Assembly: GCA_017415025.1 (NCBI GenBank)
Contig: JAFQJH010000017.1
Span: 62,001-126,000, forward strand
DNA from: Clostridia bacterium
Lineage (GTDB): Bacteria > Bacillota > Clostridia > Oscillospirales > Acutalibacteraceae
Direction: 5' to 3'
DNA length: 64,000 bases
Made by a program: the position numbers and the translations under genes. The notes below the pieces were generated by a model. That model saw only the letters and a list, made by a program, of their open reading frames with translations, did no database searches and had not been told where the DNA came from. How positions within the stretch are numbered: the first letter of the stretch is position 1; every line of letters begins with the position of its first letter. Below are positions 59,721-64,000 of this stretch, one piece after another.

Positions 59721-60806
59721 TTAATATTTGATTGGATTGGCGTCAAGATATTTCTTGACCATAAGTGCAACCTTGAATTCGATTGCATCGTCAAATTCGC
59801 GAAGATCAAGACCTGTAAGCTTCTTGATTTTTTCAAGACGGTAAACAAGAGTGTTACGGTGAACAAAAAGCTTTCTTGAGGTTTCGCTGACGTTAAGGTT
59901 GTTCTCAAAGAACTTCTGAATAGTGAACAGAGTTTCCTGATCGAGACTCTCGATTGAGCCGCGCTTGAAAATCTCGTGAAGGAACATTTCGCAAAGCGTT
60001 GTCGGAAGCTGATAGATAAGACGTGCGATACCGAGGCTGTCATATCTTACGATAGACTTCTCCGTATCAAACACCTTGCCGACCTCGAGAGAAACCTGTG
60101 CCTCTTTGAACGAACGTGCAAGCTCCTTGATGCCGACTACTGCAGTACCGATACCGATCTGAGCGTGAACGTAAAGCTCTGTTGAAAGAGAATCCACGAT
60201 TGAACGTGAGAGCTTTTCGAGATCCTTTGATTCGATGTTGCTCTTGACTTCCTTGATGAGAGCTATGTCAGTCTCACTTACGTTTACGATGAAGTCCTTG
60301 GACTTGTCCGGGAAGAGATTCTGGATAACGTCATAAGCAGAGGCATCCGACTGCTCGGGGATTCTGATAAGAAGAACCACTCTTGAAGCATCGTTGTTGA
60401 AGCGAAGCTCACGAGCCTTTAAGTAGATGTCTCCGGGAAGGATGTTATCGAGAATAACGTTCTTTATAAAGTTGTTTCTGTCATACTTCTCGTCAAAATA
60501 CTGCTTGAGGTTGCTCAGGGCAACTGCGCTGATGTTGACGTACTTTTCAGCAAGCTCGTCATCGCCATCAACGAAAACCGCATATTCGGGATGAACCTGA
60601 TTGCCGAAGGTTTTGTATGTACAACCGTTTACAACACAGACATCGGAATCCATAAAGGTAGTAGCCGCCGCAATGGAATTAACCTCGCCGATTCTGCCGA
60701 GCTCACTGCAGGAGATGATTGTACCCGACTCGTCGATGATACCGATTGTTCTGTCAATAGCGCTCTTCATCTGATGAATAACGCCCTGGAAAAGTCTGTT
60801 TGACAT
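59721..60806 (-). CDS. CdaR/PucR-family transcriptional regulator
   Basis: A 361-aa regulator. The N-terminal part (about 1-130) looks like a sensor domain, the middle like a GGDEF-derived fold common in CdaR proteins, and the C-terminal 60 residues are the PucR helix-turn-helix (FFENNLNVSETSRKLFVHRNTLVYRLEKI). Starting at ATG 60806, five bases after GAGGAG, removes a five-residue extension. It lies just before ftsE and is probably in the same transcript, an arrangement I know from other Clostridia; whether it controls cell-wall growth is inference. The sugar-acid ligand of E. coli CdaR is not assured here. Confidence 0.85.
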   Translation of the reverse strand: MSNRLFQGVIHQMKSAIDRTIGIIDESGTIISCSELGRIGEVNSIAAATTFMDSDVCVVNGCTYKTFGNQVHPEYAVFVDGDDELAEKYVNISAVALSNLKQYFDEKYDRNNFIKNVILDNILPGDIYLKARELRFNNDASRVVLLIRIPEQSDASAYDVIQNLFPDKSKDFIVNVSETDIALIKEVKSNIESKDLEKLSRSIVDSLSTELYVHAQIGIGTAVVGIKELARSFKEAQVSLEVGKVFDTEKSIVRYDSLGIARLIYQLPTTLCEMFLHEIFKRGSIESLDQETLFTIQKFFENNLNVSETSRKLFVHRNTLVYRLEKIKKLTGLDLREFDDAIEFKVALMVKKYLDANPIKY

Positions 60807-60912
60807 ATTAAAACTCCTCACTTATGAAAAATTAACATCTGAATTTGCCTGCGCTTGTCCAAAATGACGAAGCGTATAGTCGTTTATACAAAATGCCAAT
60901 CTAAACATATAC

Positions 60913-60941
60913 ATTTTACACAATTGCAGGGTGTTTTGCAA
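60913..60941 (-). promoter_or_regulatory. Promoter of the CdaR-like/ftsEX unit
   Basis: On the minus strand TTGCAA (60941-60936), 17 bases, TAAAAT (60918-60913); the leader to the first gene is about 100 bases. Confidence 0.7.
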
Positions 60942-61160
60942 GTGTTTTGAGGTGTTTTTTGAAAAAATTTTTGAAAAAACGGGTTTTTAACTGCTTATTT
61001 TATCGAAAAGTGACAAATATTGCCTTGCTTTTCCGTGCATTTTCATTTGTGTAAAATCACCATTTGTTGTGACTTTTTCAGTGGAAAACTCGTTTTGAGC
61101 ACAATATTTTGATTTTGTGTGGACAAAATTAACAAAAAACGCAAAATGTATAAAAATAAA

Positions 61161-61197
61161 TACCCGACAGAAAAATTTTCACAAATTTCTGTCAGGT
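61161..61197 (-). terminator. Terminator after the YnzC-like gene
   Basis: Stem ACCTGACAGAAA with TTTCTGTCGGGT (one G-T pair), followed on the minus strand by TATTTATTTTTA. Confidence 0.85.
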
Positions 61198-61214
61198 AAT
61201 CTGTTTTATAAAAA

Positions 61215-61424
61215 TTACTGCACGTCTTTTTTCTTCAGCGGAGACTTGTTTCCCTTGTCGTCCACCACGCGCACACTTTCGAGTGCCGCAACGAGGTTGC
61301 GCTTGTAAGCCGCGATGTATTCGGCGCGAAGCTGTGCTCTCTCCTCTGTTTCCTCGGGTGTCAGCTCCTGCACCTTTGCCTTGCGTGCAAGCTCGTTGAT
61401 TCTGTCAATTTTCTTCTGATCCAT
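61215..61424 (-). CDS. DUF896/YnzC-family small protein
   Basis: A 69-aa cytoplasmic protein beginning MDQKKIDRINELARKAKVQE and continuing LTPEETEERAQLRAEYI, the helical hairpin typical of DUF896 (YnzC in Bacillus, where it is linked to the SOS operon). The C-terminus with VRVVDDKGNKSPLKK is the usual basic end. GGAGG precedes the ATG. The function is unknown. It has its own terminator and lies 29 bases after the small membrane protein gene. Confidence 0.9.
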   Translation of the reverse strand: MDQKKIDRINELARKAKVQELTPEETEERAQLRAEYIAAYKRNLVAALESVRVVDDKGNKSPLKKKDVQ

Positions 61425-61453
61425 TTATTTTTCCTCCGTTATTCCAAAACATA

Positions 61454-61798
61454 TTATCTGTTTGATTGTCTGAATTTTTTCTTGAGTACAAAATGAGACG
61501 CAACAAAATAAGCAAGAGTAACCACAAAAACGCCCAGAGCGGCATAACTAAACAAAGGGTTTTGCGTGAACCAACGTAGTAAGTTAAATAACGTCATTAC
61601 AGAAACCAAGATAAAAGTAGTAGCACTTTGTATGCGAAAAATTTTCACATCCATTTTTTCCTGTTCTTCTTTTGTCGCTTTCAAGTAAACATCATCAAGG
61701 ATAATGTTTTTACCTATAAGACACATTAGGCCTAAAACCAGTGAAGTTAAAAAGATAAATGCTAAAAATATCAAACCCATTATTGAAATAATATTCAC
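61454..61798 (-). CDS. Small membrane protein, DUF3784-like
   Basis: A 114-aa protein with three hydrophobic helices (about 5-27, 57-77 and 85-105) and a polar loop with YLKATKEEQEKMDVKIF, which resembles the conserved loop of DUF3784 membrane proteins (where it reads like YNTLPKEEKEKYD). I choose the GTG at 61798 because GGAG lies eight bases upstream; a GTG three codons earlier overlaps that site. The family call is tentative and the function unknown. Confidence 0.65.
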   Translation of the reverse strand: MNIISIMGLIFLAFIFLTSLVLGLMCLIGKNIILDDVYLKATKEEQEKMDVKIFRIQSATTFILVSVMTLFNLLRWFTQNPLFSYAALGVFVVTLAYFVASHFVLKKKFRQSNR

Positions 61799-61848
61799 TA
61801 TTCTCACTCCAAATTTATACTTTTATGCTAATGAAAATTTCTTAAAAC

Positions 61849-62520
61849 TCAACTTTCTTTCGCAATCGGACAAACCTTCATACATATTCCGCACACGGCG
61901 CCTCTGCCGATGTGTTTGAAATTCTTTTTCATATATTCACTGCATTTTTCGGGGTTGAAAACTTCCTCGCGCTCCATTCCTTCCTGCCACAGCGTGCCGT
62001 TGATTGCGCCCGACGGGCAAGCCTCAACGCAGAGATTGCACTGAATGCACGGTGACACATAGTCCTGTGGCTCACATTCAAACGGACAATCCGTAAAAAG
62101 CGTACCGAGTCTTACCCGCGCGCCGTGCTCTCTGTGCAGGAAAAGGCTGTTTTTGCCGATTCCGCCGAGACCTGCGAGCGAAGCGACCTTCTTGTGCGAA
62201 TATCTGCCGTGATAATTCCAGCCGTCCTTGTTGATACTCTGCGATGCGCCGACGGGGATGTATTTATATCCGTTCTGCTCTAAAATAAAGCCTGCCTGCA
62301 GAATGACACGGTCGATGAACGCATTAACCGTTCTGTAATGGTGAAAATAGGTGTGGGTCGGCTCGTCGGTTATCTCGTCAACAACAGCATCCGAGAGCTT
62401 GATAACAATGCTCACCGCATAGGTTTTGTCGCCGAACGGACCGTCGCTTACCTGCGTAAAGCCGACATCCGCAACTCCGTTATCTTTGAATAGCATAACA
62501 ATCTCGTCTTGTAGCTTCAT
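61849..62520 (-). CDS. QueG-like 4Fe-4S protein (short form)
   Basis: A 223-aa protein resembling the C-terminal part of epoxyqueuosine reductase. SLAGLGGIGKNSLFLHREHGARVR is the cobalamin-site region in QueG relatives, followed by a double-cluster ferredoxin part: CIQCNLCVEACPSGAI and CGICMKVCP. It lacks the HEAT-repeat C-terminus of full QueG and is about 100 residues shorter, so it belongs to the short paralogues common in Clostridia, whose role (possibly reductase of a small molecule) is not known. The ATG at 62520 follows GGGG by six bases. No queuosine genes are near. Confidence 0.8.
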   Translation of the reverse strand: MKLQDEIVMLFKDNGVADVGFTQVSDGPFGDKTYAVSIVIKLSDAVVDEITDEPTHTYFHHYRTVNAFIDRVILQAGFILEQNGYKYIPVGASQSINKDGWNYHGRYSHKKVASLAGLGGIGKNSLFLHREHGARVRLGTLFTDCPFECEPQDYVSPCIQCNLCVEACPSGAINGTLWQEGMEREEVFNPEKCSEYMKKNFKHIGRGAVCGICMKVCPIAKES

Positions 62521-62591
62521 ATCGCACCCCATTTTTTGCGTATCAGTCTCCCTTGAGTAAAGGAGGGCTTATTACCTAAAGTATACTTTCG

Positions 62592-63491
62592 TCAACCCGA
62601 CACTCCGTAAACCGCAGTCATAAGTGCGGCATAGTCACCGATTTCATCACCGAGCAAGGCAGGACGCACATCAAGACATCTCACGGTATGGAAAAGCGCC
62701 TCTTTTTCAAGCTCCGCCTGCATCGCAGGACGAAGAAGCTCCTCGCTTCTCGCAAAAACACTGCCGATAACCACACGCTCGGGATTGAGAATATCCGCAA
62801 GAATCGCAAGCGTTCTGCCGAGATATTTTCCGCTAGTACGGTAAATTTCAAGCGCGGTTTCATCACCGTTTTTTGCATCAAGCGCAATGTCCTTCGCGCT
62901 CTTGTCCACGCCAAAAAGCCTGCCGATATTCCGTATTCCTCCGCCCGAGCAATAGCCCTCCGCCGAGCCCGACTTGCCGTAGCCCTCGGGACCGTCCTCG
63001 GTCAATCGGATATGACCGACCTCGCCCGCCATATCCGACGCGCCGACATAAAGTCTGCCGTCAAGGATGAGTCCTGCACCGAAGCCCGTGCCGAAGGTGA
63101 GAAAAATCATATTCTGCGTTCCCCTGCCCGCACCGAGCTTCCACTCCGCAAGCGCACAGGCGTTCGCATCGTTCTGCAGAAAAACGGGAACACCAAATCG
63201 CGAAGAAAGGGTTTCGACAATCGGAACGTCAATCCACTTCGGCAGATTGGGCGGACAAAGTACAACTCCCGTTCTGCTGTCAAGCGGACCTCCGCAGGAA
63301 ATGCCGATAGCCTCAAAATCCTTTTCCTTTGAAATAATTTCGCAGAAAACTTCTATGATGTCCGTCGGCTCTTCGTCTGTATCCGTCGCAAAGGCCGTAC
63401 GGGAAATTATTTTGATTTCATCATTTTCATATTCACCGACAATCACGGCGCACTTCGTGCCCCCGATGTCGATACCGATATACTTTTTCAT
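62592..63491 (-). CDS. ROK-family sugar kinase lacking the zinc cysteines
   Basis: A 299-aa kinase of the ROK family, probably phosphorylating glucose or another hexose. It has the ATP motif GIDIGGTKCAV at the start, the catalytic aspartate in QNDANACALAEW, LTFGTGFGAGLI and EVGHIRLTEDGPE. The usual zinc motif CxCGxxGCxE is replaced by YGKSGSAE: all three cysteines are gone while the glycines and the glutamate remain. The start at 63491 follows GGTGG by four bases. It stands alone between the QueG-like and the MBOAT genes, so no pathway can be read from context. Confidence 0.85.
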   Translation of the reverse strand: MKKYIGIDIGGTKCAVIVGEYENDEIKIISRTAFATDTDEEPTDIIEVFCEIISKEKDFEAIGISCGGPLDSRTGVVLCPPNLPKWIDVPIVETLSSRFGVPVFLQNDANACALAEWKLGAGRGTQNMIFLTFGTGFGAGLILDGRLYVGASDMAGEVGHIRLTEDGPEGYGKSGSAEGYCSGGGIRNIGRLFGVDKSAKDIALDAKNGDETALEIYRTSGKYLGRTLAILADILNPERVVIGSVFARSEELLRPAMQAELEKEALFHTVRCLDVRPALLGDEIGDYAALMTAVYGVSG

Positions 63492-63526
63492 AGTACCACC
63501 AATCAAATCTGCTTGATTTCCAAAAA

Positions 63527-64000
63527 TCAGAATTGAAAATAAATAAATGGGTTAGCGTTAGTATATGCCAAAGCAACAATTAACAGAATTTCAAGAAAGA
63601 AGATAACAAGAGAACCAACTTTATTCAAATCAAGAACAGGATAATATCCGTTCACTTCTTTACTTTTTGTTTTCTTTGCTCTTACAAGTGCAAAAATATT
63701 TGCAATCGCAATAACAGCAACACCGAAAACTGACCATGAAAAAATCTGTGTTATTCCGTCCTGCCAGATAAACATACGCGACAGTACATCCATAGCTATA
63801 CTGAAATTCTCTGCACGGAAGAACACCCAACAAATACACACAAACGCATACGTGAACAGTACAGATATAATCGAGCCGACAACAGTTGCTTTTTTACCTT
63901 TTCTGGCTTTCATAAAAAGCTTATGTATACACAAGGCAACGCCGTGGAGCAAGCCCCAGAACACAAAAGTATAGTTCGCACCGTGCCATAATCCGCCCAG
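63527..64000 (-). CDS. MBOAT-family O-acyltransferase (AlgI-like), C-terminal part
   Basis: The last 158 codons of a membrane protein whose beginning lies outside the window. It opens with LGGLWHGANYTFVFWGLLHG, the conserved MBOAT region with the catalytic histidine, followed by a helix with FTYAFVCICWVFFRAENF and two further helices up to the stop. AlgI-type proteins move acetyl groups across the membrane for O-acetylation of polysaccharides, usually with a partner esterase-fold protein that would be outside the window. AlgI versus DltB cannot be decided fully, but the WVFFRAENF motif favours the AlgI group. Confidence 0.88.
   Translation of the reverse strand: MGGLWHGANYTFVFWGLLHGVALCIHKLFMKARKGKKATVVGSIISVLFTYAFVCICWVFFRAENFSIAMDVLSRMFIWQDGITQIFSWSVFGVAVIAIANIFALVRAKKTKSKEVNGYYPVLDLNKVGSLVIFFLEILLIVALAYTNANPFIYFQF

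Larger units (their letters stand above)
60807..61214. other. AT-rich intergenic region of about 400 bases
   Basis: It holds the promoter of the CdaR-like gene (60913-60941) at its left and the terminator of the YnzC gene (61161-61197) at its right. The middle part (about 60945-61155) is AT-rich with T and A runs, including two copies of TTTTTGAAAAAA-like sequence near 60955-60980. I see no gene, tRNA or recognisable structured RNA in it. Confidence 0.6.

Noticed and set aside
60955..61155. Structured RNA in the AT-rich intergenic region
   Set aside because: Only homopolymer runs and weak direct repeats are visible; no stable stem beyond the listed terminator.
62521..62591. Possible promoter between the ROK and QueG-like genes
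   Set aside because: TTGACG and TAATAA are present on the minus strand but the spacer is only 15 bases without an extended -10 element; too weak to list.

Overview
The window is a bacterial chromosome segment that looks like a gut Clostridia, probably order Oscillospirales (Ruminococcaceae-like). The support is Firmicutes-type synteny (phoH-ybeY-era-yqzL-recO-mutS2), a YtvI-type sporulation membrane protein, a CdaR-type regulator beside ftsEX, strong Shine-Dalgarno sequences, consensus sigma-A promoters with 17-nt spacers, and several plant-glycan enzymes. I see no rRNA, tRNA, CRISPR array, transposase or prophage. The species assignment is inference.

Layout. (1) 1-9385, minus strand: a capsule/exopolysaccharide operon with one promoter at 9418-9446. 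It encodes a CpsB-type PHP phosphatase, a DUF5011-like membrane protein, two fused Wzz/BY-kinase proteins, an initiating sugar transferase, GT4 transferases and a WbpO/WbpP-like pair for UDP-GalNAcA. (2) 9486-18855, minus strand: the most unusual part. An HPr-kinase-like protein, a radical SAM/SPASM enzyme, a 2206-aa secreted vWA protein and an 85-aa Cys-containing peptide share one consensus promoter and end at one terminator. A PqqD-like protein sits just upstream at the end of the next operon. This resembles a peptide- or protein-modification (RiPP-like) locus. (3) 18871-22299, minus: fnlABC (capEFG) for UDP-N-acetyl-L-fucosamine. (4) 22458-33135: glycan use (GH130 phosphorylase, xylA, xylB, GH3, GH2), a divergent XRE/zinc-ribbon-PspC pair, an acyltransferase and a 182-bp nested palindromic element. 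(5) 33258-35719: lysC and hom. (6) 35892-44142: YtvI-like, Cmk-like, secreted phosphoesterase, a second radical SAM enzyme, a 39-aa acidic amphipathic peptide and two paralogous surface proteins. (7) 44384-51557, plus: phoH-ybeY-era-yqzL-recO-mutS2, then a DMT transporter and a NeuD-like acetyltransferase. (8) 51617-60806, minus: secreted lipase-like protein, repeat lipoprotein, GH16, and cdaR-ftsE-ftsX-M23 peptidase. (9) 61215-64000, minus: YnzC, a small membrane protein, a QueG-like ferredoxin-type protein, a ROK kinase and a partial MBOAT acyltransferase.

Themes. Two separate nucleotide-sugar operons (UDP-GalNAcA and UDP-L-FucNAc) probably feed the same surface polysaccharide. Several secreted proteins end in a short aromatic, helical, hydrophobic tail instead of an LPXTG signal, and one free-standing peptide resembles such a tail. 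Together with the kinase/radical SAM/PqqD/peptide locus, these are the best candidates for undescribed biology here. Everything was read by eye from the sequence; no database search was run.
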